Shown: piece by piece, positions 25,765 through 33,428 of the stretch | How the letters are laid out: the number at the start of each line of letters is the position of its first letter | Position numbering within the stretch: the stretch's first letter is position 1 | From: Pelomonas sp963422775 | Lineage (GTDB): Bacteria; Pseudomonadota; Gammaproteobacteria; Burkholderiales; Burkholderiaceae_C | Assembly: GCA_963422775.4 (NCBI GenBank) | Contig: CAUJSJ030000109.1 | Span: forward strand, 40,078 to 104,077 | DNA: 64,000 bases | Reading direction: 5' to 3' | Program-made: the position numbers and the translations under genes | Notes under the pieces: model-generated | Database searches by the model: none | Told to the model about the DNA's origin: nothing | What the model saw: the letters and a program-made list of their open reading frames with translations, nothing else

Positions 25765-26934
25765 TCAAGGCGCCGACTTGAACGGCTGATGCTCGCCCAG
25801 CTCATCGATGTAGCCCGCCATCGCCTCGCCTTCGCGGGCCAGGAAGTCGTTGACCGCGTCGGCGAACGACGGATGGGCCAGCCAGTGGCTGGATGCGGTC
25901 GGCGTCGGCATCAGGCCGCGCGCCATCTTGTGCTCGCCCTGGGCGCCGCCTTCGAAGCGCTCGTAGCCATTGGCGATGCACCAGGCCAGCGGCTGGTAGT
26001 AGCAGGCGTCGAAATGCAGATTCGGGATGTGCTCGGTCGCGCCCCAGTAGCGACCGAAGGCGGCGCGGCGCTCGGGGTCCAGCGCGATCAGTGACGTCGC
26101 GACGCGCTCCGCGCCGCGCCTGGCCGTGAACATCAGCCAGTGCCCGGGCATGTCGCTGGCCATGCGGGCGAAGAAGTCTCGGCTCAGGTAGGGCTTGCTG
26201 TGGTGGGCGCGGTAGGTGAGCTGGTAGCAGCGGTAGAAGTAGTCCCAGTCCTCAGCGGTGAGCTCACTGCCGGCGCGGGCCTCGAACACGACCCCGGCCT
26301 CGCGCACCCGGCGCTGTTCCTGCTGGATCTTCTTGCGCTTGTCGCGTTGCAGCCGCGCAAGAAGGGCGGCGAAGTCCGCGTCACCCTCTGCCGTCCAGTG
26401 GAATTGCACCCCGGCGCGGGCCATGAAACCGGCTTCGCTCAGCGCGGCCTGGTCGGCCTCGTCGCCGAAGAGCACGTGCAGGGAGGAGGCCTGGGTCTCC
26501 CGCGCCAGCGCGCGCAGCGCCTGGGCGAGCAGGGCGCGGGCGTGCTCGTCCACGGCCAGCAGCCGGCTGCCGGGCACGGGCGTGAAAGGCACGGCCACCA
26601 GGAGCTTGGGGTAGTAGCTCAGGCCATGGCGGTGGTAGGCCTCGGCCCAGGCCCAGTCGAAGACGTATTCGCCATAGCTGTGGCTCTTCAGATAGGCCGG
26701 GCAGGCGGCGATCAGCACGTCGCCTCGCCACAGCGAGATGAACTGCGGCTGCCAGCCTGTCGCGTCGATGGCGCTGCCGGACGCGTGCAGCGCCCGCAGA
26801 TAGGCCAGGCGCATGAAGGGCGTGGGCCGGGCCTGGGCGGCCAGCAGGGCGTCCCAAAGGCCCTCGGGCAGGGCCTCGGGCGAGTCGTCCACCCGAATGA
26901 CAATGCTGGTCTCGTTGTTCGAATCGCTGCCCAT
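25765..26934 (-). CDS. FemAB-like GNAT family N-acetyltransferase (DUF482/PF04339)
   Basis: A 389-residue protein of the peptidogalycan-biosynthesis/FemAB-like family. These have two GNAT folds and are thought to attach amino acids or acyl groups, but the reaction is not established. Typical blocks are RPTPFMRLAYLRALHASGS, FDWAWAEAYHRHGLSYYPK, DKRKKIQQEQRRV, HFDACYYQPLAWCIANGY and FEGGAQGEHKMARGLMP. ATG 26934 has GGCGAGGAC in front; the longer open frame runs antisense into nadE. Its start codon overlaps that of nadE on the other strand. It converges with the PEP-CTERM gene, 18 bp apart. Confidence 0.85.
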   Translation of the reverse strand: MGSDSNNETSIVIRVDDSPEALPEGLWDALLAAQARPTPFMRLAYLRALHASGSAIDATGWQPQFISLWRGDVLIAACPAYLKSHSYGEYVFDWAWAEAYHRHGLSYYPKLLVAVPFTPVPGSRLLAVDEHARALLAQALRALARETQASSLHVLFGDEADQAALSEAGFMARAGVQFHWTAEGDADFAALLARLQRDKRKKIQQEQRRVREAGVVFEARAGSELTAEDWDYFYRCYQLTYRAHHSKPYLSRDFFARMASDMPGHWLMFTARRGAERVATSLIALDPERRAAFGRYWGATEHIPNLHFDACYYQPLAWCIANGYERFEGGAQGEHKMARGLMPTPTASSHWLAHPSFADAVNDFLAREGEAMAGYIDELGEHQPFKSAP

Positions 26935-28597
26935 GTCCTCGCCCTTGAAGATTGCCCTTGCCCAGATCAACGTCACCGTCGGCGACCTGGCGGGCAACGC
27001 GGACCGCATCATTGCCCAAGCGCGCACGGCGCATGCGGCTGGGGTTGATCTGGTCGTCACGCCGGAGCTGGCGTTGTGCGGCTACCCGCCCGAGGACCTG
27101 CTGCTGCGCCCGGCCTTCCTGACCGGCTGCGAGGAACAACTGCAGCGCATCGCGAGCGAGCTGGCTGACCTTGCAGGCCTGCACGTCGTCATCGGTCACC
27201 CGCTGGCGCGCCGGGACGGCGTCGTGCGAGAGCGCAGCTGGTCGCTGCCGCCCTGCCTGAATGCCGCCTCGGTGCTGGCCGGCGGGCGGGTCGTCGCCAC
27301 CTACGCCAAGCGTGAGCTGCCCAACTACCAGGTCTTCGACGAACGCCGCTACTTCTATTCGGGTCGCGACGCCGGCTTCGGGCCCGTCGTCTTCGACGTG
27401 CGCGGCCACAAGGTGGGCCTGCTGATCTGCGAGGACGCCTGGTTCGACGAGCCGGCCGCAGCGGCCAAAGCCGCGGGTGCGGAATTGCTGTGCGTCATCA
27501 ACGCCTCGCCCTTCCACACGGCCAAGGTTGCGGAGCGCGAGCAGCGCATGGCCGAGCGCGCACGGGCCTGCGCGTTGCCGCTGCTGTACGCCCACCTCGT
27601 CGGCGGCCAGGACGAGATGGTGTTCGACGGCGCCTCCTTCGCCGTGCAGGCCGACGGCACGCTGGCCGCGCGTGCGCCGATGTTCGAGGAGGCGCTGGCC
27701 GTGGTCGGGTTCGCTGCAGGTCGACTCAGCGGCAGCGTCGTGCCGGTGCCCGAGTTCGAGGCCCAGGTCTGGCAGGCTCTCGTCACCGGCGTGCGCGACT
27801 ACCTCGGCAAGAACGGTTTTCCCGGCGCGCTGATCGGCCTGTCGGGCGGCATCGACTCGGCGCTGGTGCTGGCCATTGCCGTCGACGCCCTCGGCGCCGA
27901 CAAGGTCCGCACGGTCATGATGCCTTCGCCCTACACGGCCGACATCTCCTGGATCGACGCGCGCGACATGGCCGAGCGCCTGGGCGTGCGCTACGACGAG
28001 AAGTCCATCGTGCCGATGTTCGACGCCTTCAACGGGGCGCTGGCCGACGAGTTCAGGGGCCTGCCGCTGGACGCGACCGAGGAGAACATCCAGGCCCGCA
28101 TCCGCGGCACGCTGCTGATGGCCCTGTCCAACAAGTTCGGCAGCATCGTGCTGACGACCGGCAACAAGAGCGAGATGGCCACCGGCTACTGCACGCTGTA
28201 CGGCGACATGGCCGGCGGCTTCGCGGTCATCAAGGACGTGGCCAAGACGCTGGTGTTTCGCCTTGCGCGCTGGCGTAACGCCCAGGGCGAGGAAATCATC
28301 CCCGACCGCATCATCACCCGCCCGCCTTCGGCCGAGCTGCGCCCCGACCAGAAGGACGAGGACAGCCTGCCGCCCTATGACGTGCTGGACGCCATCCTGG
28401 CCCTCTACATGGAGCAGGACCAGTCCATTGCCGACATCGTTGCTGCCGGTTTCAAGCCCGAAGACGTTGAGCGCGTGACGCGGCTGATCAAGATCAACGA
28501 ATACAAGCGCCGTCAGGCGCCGGTGGGCATCCGCATCACCCATCGCGGCTTCGGGCGCGACTGGAGATACCCCATCACGTCCAAGTTCCGTGCGTAA
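26933..28597 (+). CDS. nadE: Glutamine-dependent NAD+ synthetase
   Basis: A 554-residue two-domain enzyme that converts nicotinic acid adenine dinucleotide to NAD+ using ATP and glutamine. The N-terminal nitrilase-fold glutaminase (about 1-265) carries the Glu/Lys/Cys triad in TPELALCGYP, YAKRELPNYQ and LLICEDAWF. The C-terminal synthetase has the ATP loop LSGGIDSAL and GNKSEMATGYCTLYGDMAGG. The start at 26933 gives SSPLKIALAQINVTVGDL, the standard N-terminus, but has no clear ribosome site; upstream in-frame ATGs exist within the opposing gene. PII is encoded 36 bp downstream. Confidence 0.95.
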   Translation: MSSPLKIALAQINVTVGDLAGNADRIIAQARTAHAAGVDLVVTPELALCGYPPEDLLLRPAFLTGCEEQLQRIASELADLAGLHVVIGHPLARRDGVVRERSWSLPPCLNAASVLAGGRVVATYAKRELPNYQVFDERRYFYSGRDAGFGPVVFDVRGHKVGLLICEDAWFDEPAAAAKAAGAELLCVINASPFHTAKVAEREQRMAERARACALPLLYAHLVGGQDEMVFDGASFAVQADGTLAARAPMFEEALAVVGFAAGRLSGSVVPVPEFEAQVWQALVTGVRDYLGKNGFPGALIGLSGGIDSALVLAIAVDALGADKVRTVMMPSPYTADISWIDARDMAERLGVRYDEKSIVPMFDAFNGALADEFRGLPLDATEENIQARIRGTLLMALSNKFGSIVLTTGNKSEMATGYCTLYGDMAGGFAVIKDVAKTLVFRLARWRNAQGEEIIPDRIITRPPSAELRPDQKDEDSLPPYDVLDAILALYMEQDQSIADIVAAGFKPEDVERVTRLIKINEYKRRQAPVGIRITHRGFGRDWRYPITSKFRA

Positions 28598-28633
28598 ACT
28601 CAACGCAAACCTCGCCAACCTGGAGCGCCCGTC

Positions 28634-28972
28634 ATGAAGCAGATTACCGCCATCATCAAACCCTTCAAGCTCGACGAAGTGCGTGAGGCGCTGGCCGAGG
28701 TGGGCGCCTCGGGCCTGACGGTCACCGAGGTCAAGGGCTTTGGCCGCCAGAAGGGCCATACCGAGCTCTACCGTGGCGCGGAGTACGTCGTCGACTTCCT
28801 GCCCAAGGTCAAGGTCGAGGTCGTCGTAAAGGACGACGAGGTCGACCGCTGCATCGACGCCATCCTGAAGGCCGCCAAGACCGGCAAGATCGGCGACGGC
28901 AAGATCTTCGTGCTGCCTGTCGAGCAGGTCGTGCGCATCCGCACGGGTGAGACGGACGAGGCCGCGGTCTAA
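28634..28972 (+). CDS. glnB: Nitrogen regulatory protein P-II
   Basis: A 112-residue PII signal protein that senses 2-oxoglutarate and ATP/ADP and controls nitrogen metabolism partners. The T-loop uridylylation tyrosine is in YRGAEYVVDFLPK (Tyr51), and the C-terminal signature KTGKIGDGKIFVLPVEQVVR is intact. Placement after nadE is common in betaproteobacteria. PII has been reported to relieve NAD+ inhibition of NadE in related proteobacteria, so the pairing may be functional. GlnB versus GlnK cannot be settled without amtB, which is absent here. The stop overlaps the opposing LysE gene by 4 bp. Confidence 0.93.
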   Translation: MKQITAIIKPFKLDEVREALAEVGASGLTVTEVKGFGRQKGHTELYRGAEYVVDFLPKVKVEVVVKDDEVDRCIDAILKAAKTGKIGDGKIFVLPVEQVVRIRTGETDEAAV

Positions 28973-29580
28973 CGCTGCGTGAGCGCCAACTTGGCGCTCA
29001 GGGCGACGAAGGTCACCGCGAAGCTGCGCCGCAGCCAGGTCATGGCCGTCCTGCTGCCCAGCACCTGATCGCGCATGCGCGCCGCGAAGGCGCCGTAGAG
29101 CGCGAACACCGCGAAGGTCATGGCCATGAAGATGGCCGACAACTGCAGCATCGCCAGCGTCGGCGCCGCTTCATCCTTGGCGATGAATTGCGGCAGGAAC
29201 GCCAGGAAGAACATCGACAGCTTGGGGTTGAGCAGGTTCACGAGCACGGCGTGCCGGATGACCTGCCAGTCTGAGCGAGCTGTGCCGTCGGTCGGGATGG
29301 TCAGCACGCCCTTCTCGCACCACGTCATCCAAGCGATGTAGAGCAGATAGGCCACGCCGGCGAACTTCACCGCCTCGAAGGCGAGGGCGCTGGCGTGCAA
29401 CAACGCCGCCAGGCCGGTCACGGCGGCCAGCATGTGGGGCACGATGCCCAGCGTGCAGCCCAGGGCTGCGACGGTGGCCGTGCGCGTGCCGCGCGACAGG
29501 CCGGTGGCGATGGTCACCGCAGCGCCCGTGCCGGGCGAGGCGACGACGAGCAGCGAAACGGTCAGGAATTCGAGGTTCAT
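28969..29580 (-). CDS. LysE/RhtB family amino acid exporter
   Basis: A 203-residue inner-membrane protein with about six helices. The N-terminus carries the LysE/RhtB pattern SPGTGAAVTIATGLSRGTR, and PKLSMFFLAFLPQF is the second conserved block. The family exports amino acids or homoserine lactones; the substrate is not predictable. It follows an AraC-type regulator gene (frameshifted) on the same strand by 64 bp, a common exporter/regulator arrangement. It converges on glnB with overlapping stop codons. Confidence 0.9.
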   Translation of the reverse strand: MNLEFLTVSLLVVASPGTGAAVTIATGLSRGTRTATVAALGCTLGIVPHMLAAVTGLAALLHASALAFEAVKFAGVAYLLYIAWMTWCEKGVLTIPTDGTARSDWQVIRHAVLVNLLNPKLSMFFLAFLPQFIAKDEAAPTLAMLQLSAIFMAMTFAVFALYGAFAARMRDQVLGSRTAMTWLRRSFAVTFVALSAKLALTQR

Positions 29581-29644
29581 GCAGGCGCTCCTTGACGGGA
29601 GCGCATGGTGCGGCGGTCGCCTGGGCCGGGTCTTGAACGAAATT

Positions 29645-30426
29645 TCAGCGGTGCGCGAAGGCGCCGGGCATCAGGCCCAGGCTGCGCACGAAACAGCGCG
29701 TCATGTGACTCTGATCCGCGAAGCCGCTGGCCGCAGCGGCCTCGGCAAGTGGCAGGCCGCTGCGCACGAGCTGGCGGGCGCGCTGCACGCGGCGTTGCAG
29801 CAGGTAGGCGTGAGGCGGCAGGCCGGTCAGGCGGCTGAAGGCGCGCAGGAACTGGTAGCGGCTCAGGCCTGCGTCCGCGGCCAGTTTGGTCAGTGTCAGC
29901 TCGGCGGTGGGGTCGTCGTCGATGCGCTCACGCGCCATGTCGACGCGGGCGTTCACCGCGGAGCGCTCGGCGCGCGAGGGCCGCAGCAGTTTCGCGATCA
30001 GCGCAAGCAACGCAGCCTCGGGATGCAAGGGGGCGCCCGTCGTCACCGCGTTGAAAAGGGCGCGAAAGTGGGCCGCCAGCATGGCATCGCGAATGACCGG
30101 CGCCGTGAACTCGAAGGCCGAGCCCGGCAAGACATCCGATGCCGCCTCCAGCAACCGAGCCGGGTCGACGTACAGCATTCGCCAGCGCCGCCCACTCGCG
30201 TCGAAGGGCTTGCCGTCATGCACCTCGCCGGGGTTGACCGTGATCAGGTCGCCCGGGCCGGCCTCCACGATGCCGCGCTGGCTGGCTGACTTCTGCGCGC
30301 CGCGCTCGATGAGCCCGATGCCAACTGGTCATGCGTGTGGCGGCCGAAGACCTGGGCCGAGTCGGCCACGACGACCTCGATGCCGGGCATGTGGCTGGGG
30401 ACGAGCGTGAAACTGCGGGCCTTCAT
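29645..30426 (-). pseudogene. AraC family transcriptional regulator, frameshifted
   Basis: The N-terminus (MKARSFTLVPSHMPGIEVVV, then FGRHTHDQ, the cupin-like effector domain) is in one frame from 30426. The remainder (IGLIERGAQKSASQRG through the AraC helix-turn-helix LAADAGLSRYQFLRAFSRLT and GFADQSHMTRCFVRSLGL) is in another. The shift lies near 30322-30326: restoring one base there would give HDQ-F-G-IGLIERG, as expected in the family, and a whole gene of 261 codons. So one base is missing, either a true mutation or a sequencing error. The downstream part alone (207 codons from 30268) keeps the DNA-binding domain. It probably regulated the adjacent LysE exporter. Confidence 0.85.
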
Positions 30427-30444
30427 GGGCCCGACTGTGGCAGC

Positions 30445-30822
30445 TCAGCGCAGGTGCTGCCAGATGGCCGCGCCCCAAATGCCACCCGCCAGCACCAAGG
30501 CCATCAACACGGCGGCACTGGCGATGTCCTTGGCGCGCTTGGACAGCTCGTGCCGCTCGAAAGACACGCGGTCCACGACCGCCTCGATGGCGGAGTTCAG
30601 CAGCTCCACGATGAGTATCAGCAGCAGCGAACCGAGCAGCAGTGCCGCCTGTTCCCACGAGTTGGCCAGCCAGAAGGCCAGCGGCGCGGCGAAGACGCAG
30701 AGCCAGGTCTCCTGGCGGAAGGCGCTTTCGCCGGTGTAGGCGGCCTTCAGGCCGGCCCAGGAATATCCGGCGGCGTGGACGATGCGATCGAGGCCGGTGC
30801 GGCCCTTGTGGGGGTTGCTCAT
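30445..30822 (-). CDS. dgkA: Diacylglycerol kinase
   Basis: A 125-residue inner-membrane protein with three helices. It phosphorylates diacylglycerol to phosphatidic acid. The N-terminal amphipathic region GYSWAGLKAAYTGESAFRQE and the catalytic block VELLNSAIEAVVDRVSFERH (active-site Glu) are intact, and length is normal. ATG 30822 overlaps the stop of the upstream RDD gene (ATGA), making it the last gene of the ECF sigma operon; the longer open frame has no homology. Confidence 0.9.
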   Translation of the reverse strand: MSNPHKGRTGLDRIVHAAGYSWAGLKAAYTGESAFRQETWLCVFAAPLAFWLANSWEQAALLLGSLLLILIVELLNSAIEAVVDRVSFERHELSKRAKDIASAAVLMALVLAGGIWGAAIWQHLR

Positions 30823-31331
30823 GAGCGCGGCGGAAGCTGGGTGATGACTCGCGAACCGCAGATCGCGTCGTGCAGCAATTGTCGCTGCGGGTGCAGACGC
30901 GCCACCAGCAGATAGGCCGCGACACCGGCGATCAGGCTGCCGATGATGGCGCCACCACCGTGCAGGCCCAGCGCCCAGACGCTGACCAGGGCCGGCAGGA
31001 ACCACAACCAGCTGAGCAGGTAGCGAAGCAGCGCACGGCCCCAGCCCAGCGGCCGGCCGGCGGCATCGACGACGCGCAGATGCCAGGTCTTCATGGCCAG
31101 GGTCTGGCCGGAGCGGGTCCAGGAGCCGACGAAGTACAGGCCGAGAACAATGAACAAAACGATGCTCATGCCGGCTCGGCCCTCCAGGGCATGCTGCTGG
31201 CGCGTCAGCACGGAGTACAGGAAACCGGCGAAGAAGACCACGCCGAACAGCAGCACGCCTTCGTAGATGAAGGCCGCGAGGCGGCGCGCCAGGCCTGCAG
31301 GCGCGGCGCTCGGCTCCACCTGCGCCGTCAT
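30819..31331 (-). CDS. RDD family membrane protein
   Basis: A 170-residue protein with the RDD domain: an N-terminal Arg in LARRLAAFIYEGVLLFGVVF, a second block SGQTLAMKTWHLRVVD, and a final LHDAICGSRV where the family's Asp lies. Three to four membrane helices are predicted. RDD proteins are proposed transporters or ion exchangers, but their function is mostly unknown. ATG 31331 overlaps the DUF3106 stop by 4 bp, and its own stop overlaps dgkA. Confidence 0.85.
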   Translation of the reverse strand: MTAQVEPSAAPAGLARRLAAFIYEGVLLFGVVFFAGFLYSVLTRQQHALEGRAGMSIVLFIVLGLYFVGSWTRSGQTLAMKTWHLRVVDAAGRPLGWGRALLRYLLSWLWFLPALVSVWALGLHGGGAIIGSLIAGVAAYLLVARLHPQRQLLHDAICGSRVITQLPPRS

Positions 31332-32170
31332 GTGCGCGGGGTGGACGCGGGCGGCGCCTTCAGCGACTTGGGCAGCAGGGTCTTGGGGTCGACCAGGGCC
31401 GGATCGGCCACCACCTTGGCTTCGCCAGCCGCATGGTGGCTGGGCAGGGCCAGGCCGCGCGTGATCAGCACCGTGGTGGCGCCGGGCTTCGCCTGCACCA
31501 AGCTGCCGGTCACAGGCGTCTGCGTGACCAGCTTGGGCGCTGCGGGCACGATGTTGGACTTGGGCGCGGCGGCCAGCGGTTTGGGCGTCGGGCCGGTTGC
31601 CTTGGGCTGGACCTGGCGGCGTGCGACGGCCTTGTCGGTGAGTTCCTGGCGTTTCTCCGGCGGCAGCGCCTGGTAGGCCTCCCACTTGGCCTGGCGCTGC
31701 TCGGCGTCGACCTGCTTGGCGACCTGGAAGCCGATGCGTGCGTCGACCCGCTCGGCCGGTGTGAGGTTGGCCCAGTCACGCATGCGCTCATGCAGGCGTG
31801 CGAGCTCGGCAGGCGGCAACATCGCCAGCCGCGGCGTGGCACTCAGCCACTTGCTGCGCTGGTTGGGGCCGAGCTTGTCCCAGTCGCCCTCCAGCGGGGC
31901 GAGCAGGCTGCGTTGTGCAGGCGTGAGCGACTGCCAGGTCGGCGCGGCGGCGAGGGCGGACACGAGCGGCATGGCGGCCAGCGCTGCAGGCTTCGCGGCA
32001 GGCGCTGCGGTGCTGGTGACACCGGCATCGGGTGCGGATGCAGCCTCCGGCGCCTGCGCAAAAGCAGAAAACCCCGCTGCGCAAAGCAGCAGGGCCATCA
32101 GCAGCCGGGAGGAGGAGATCGCTGGCGTCAGCGCGGCTCGGGTCATGCGCATCCGGTCATTCTTGTCCAT
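31328..32170 (-). CDS. DUF3106 domain protein, exported
   Basis: A 280-residue protein with an N-terminal signal peptide (LLMALLLCAAGFSAFAQA) and a DUF3106 domain at about 75-180, seen as WQSLTPAQRSLLAPLEGDWD, NQRSKWL and LPPEKRQEL repeats. The C-terminal 90 residues are Pro/Ala/Lys-rich and disordered. Its function is unknown; the family is largely confined to betaproteobacteria and sits in this sigma operon. ATG 32170 overlaps the upstream gene by 14 bp; ATG 32152 would start 4 bp after it and is also possible. It probably acts in the periplasm as part of envelope-stress sensing (inference from context). Confidence 0.82.
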   Translation of the reverse strand: MDKNDRMRMTRAALTPAISSSRLLMALLLCAAGFSAFAQAPEAASAPDAGVTSTAAPAAKPAALAAMPLVSALAAAPTWQSLTPAQRSLLAPLEGDWDKLGPNQRSKWLSATPRLAMLPPAELARLHERMRDWANLTPAERVDARIGFQVAKQVDAEQRQAKWEAYQALPPEKRQELTDKAVARRQVQPKATGPTPKPLAAAPKSNIVPAAPKLVTQTPVTGSLVQAKPGATTVLITRGLALPSHHAAGEAKVVADPALVDPKTLLPKSLKAPPASTPRT

Positions 32171-32636
32171 CTCTCAGGAATTCCGCGAAGCCCGGATCGC
32201 TGAACGCGGAAGGCGGCAGGTTGTCGCTGAGCAGGGCCGTGTCGACTTCACCGGCGGCAACGATTTGCTCATGGATCTGGCCTTGCTGCATCAGCAGCAG
32301 GCCGGCCAGCAGCGCGAGCAGGGGCAAGGCGGAAACCAGTTTGGGCCACAGTCCATTGTTGCCGCCGTCGCCACCGGCACCCCGCGGACCACCGTTCAGC
32401 GCCAGCGTCGCCCCCATTTGCACCATGGCAGGGCTGACCGCCGCCACCGCAGTGCGCGCCGCGCGCGCCTGGACGGCGCGGGCCAGGGCTTGTTCGCGGG
32501 CAAAGCGCAGGCGCTCGGACACATCATGCGGCAGCGCGGCGCTGCGTTCGCTCAGGCCTGCTGCAATGCGCAGGCCAAAGCGTGTCACCCTGGCATCCAG
32601 GTCGGCAGGGAGGGTAGAAAGAGTCGGCGAGTTCAT
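32157..32636 (-). CDS. DUF3619 protein, candidate anti-sigma factor
   Basis: A 159-residue protein with a soluble helical N-terminus (DARVTRFGLRIAAGL, LPHDVSERLRFAREQALAR) and one membrane helix at about 108-125 (LVSALPLLALLAGLLLM), followed by a short periplasmic tail. This matches DUF3619. The position directly after an ECF sigma gene, the ATGA overlap and the topology (cytoplasmic N-terminus, single helix) suggest an anti-sigma factor, though no zinc-binding motif is visible. AGGGGATC precedes ATG 32636. Confidence 0.8.
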   Translation of the reverse strand: MNSPTLSTLPADLDARVTRFGLRIAAGLSERSAALPHDVSERLRFAREQALARAVQARAARTAVAAVSPAMVQMGATLALNGGPRGAGGDGGNNGLWPKLVSALPLLALLAGLLLMQQGQIHEQIVAAGEVDTALLSDNLPPSAFSDPGFAEFLRDGQE

Positions 32637-33199
32637 AGCGTGATCCCCTTGGCCTTGAGCGATTTCGCCAGCGCATGGACTGCCCGTGAGCAGTGAGTTT
32701 TGACACTGCCTTCTGAGCAACCCATCACAGACGCGGTCTCTGCAACATCCAGTTCCTCCCAGTAACGCAGAAGGAAGGCTTCGCGTTGACGCGCCGGCAA
32801 TTGTTCGACTTCCGTCTCGATGCGCTGCAAGATTTGCGCCCGGCTGACTTCGTCGGCGGCGCTTGACGCGCCCATGGCGCCTTCCTGGGTTTCAAGGATC
32901 TCCAGCAGGTCGAAATCACCGTCGGCATCGCTGCCTTCGAAGTCCGACATGTTCGTCATGACCGCGTTGCGCGTCTTCTGGTGACGGAAGTGGTCCATCG
33001 TCGCGTTGGACAGGATGCGCTGGAACAACAGCGGCAACTCGGCCGCAGGGCGGTCGAAATACTTCTCGGCCAGCTTGATCATGGCGTCCTGCACGATGTC
33101 CAGGGCGGCATCGTCGTCTCGAACCATATAGGCCGTGCGCTTGAAGGCGCGGCGGTCCACGGTGCGCAGGAAATCGTTGAGTTCTTTGTCGGTGGCCAA
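32633..33199 (-). CDS. ECF RNA polymerase sigma factor
   Basis: A 188-residue sigma factor. Region 2 is at about 15-85 (AYMVRDDDAALDIVQDAMIK) and region 4 at about 125-180 (LPARQREAFLLRYWEELDVA, then MGCSEGSVKTHCSRAVHALA as the helix-turn-helix). An acidic linker (FEGSDADGDFDLLEILE) separates them. The start is TTG at 33199, with no strong ribosome site, so it is uncertain. It heads a five-gene overlapping operon with DUF3619, DUF3106, RDD and dgkA genes and diverges from ilvB across 229 bp. RpoE-like envelope control is the likely role. Confidence 0.9.
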   Translation of the reverse strand: MATDKELNDFLRTVDRRAFKRTAYMVRDDDAALDIVQDAMIKLAEKYFDRPAAELPLLFQRILSNATMDHFRHQKTRNAVMTNMSDFEGSDADGDFDLLEILETQEGAMGASSAADEVSRAQILQRIETEVEQLPARQREAFLLRYWEELDVAETASVMGCSEGSVKTHCSRAVHALAKSLKAKGITL

Positions 33200-33391
33200 G
33201 GCGGAATGCGGGTCCGGGCAGCAACACGGATTATGGCATTCGTCTGATACGAAGGCTCAAGCGTTTTTGCTCGGCATAATGCTGCTTCGCACAAAGAGTC
33301 AATGGTCTCTCAGTGGTCGCCCGACACGGGTTCCATCGGTTGACCGCGCAGGTTCCGAATCCGCCTCATGAGGGTGAGAAGAGGAGCACCA

Positions 33392-33406
33392 ATGGTTTTT
33401 CGTTAG
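33392..33406 (+). promoter_or_regulatory. Candidate four-codon upstream ORF in the ilvB leader
   Basis: ATGGTTTTTCGTTAG (Met-Val-Phe-Arg-stop) follows an excellent ribosome site GAGGAG (33381-33386) at normal spacing and ends 22 bp before the ilvB start. The ilvB start itself has only AAAGG. Initiation at the mini-ORF could load or block ribosomes for ilvB. It is not rich in Ile, Leu or Val codons, so it is not a classical attenuator peptide. Confidence 0.4.
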
Positions 33407-33428
33407 AGAAATTCACAAAGGTTCGAAA

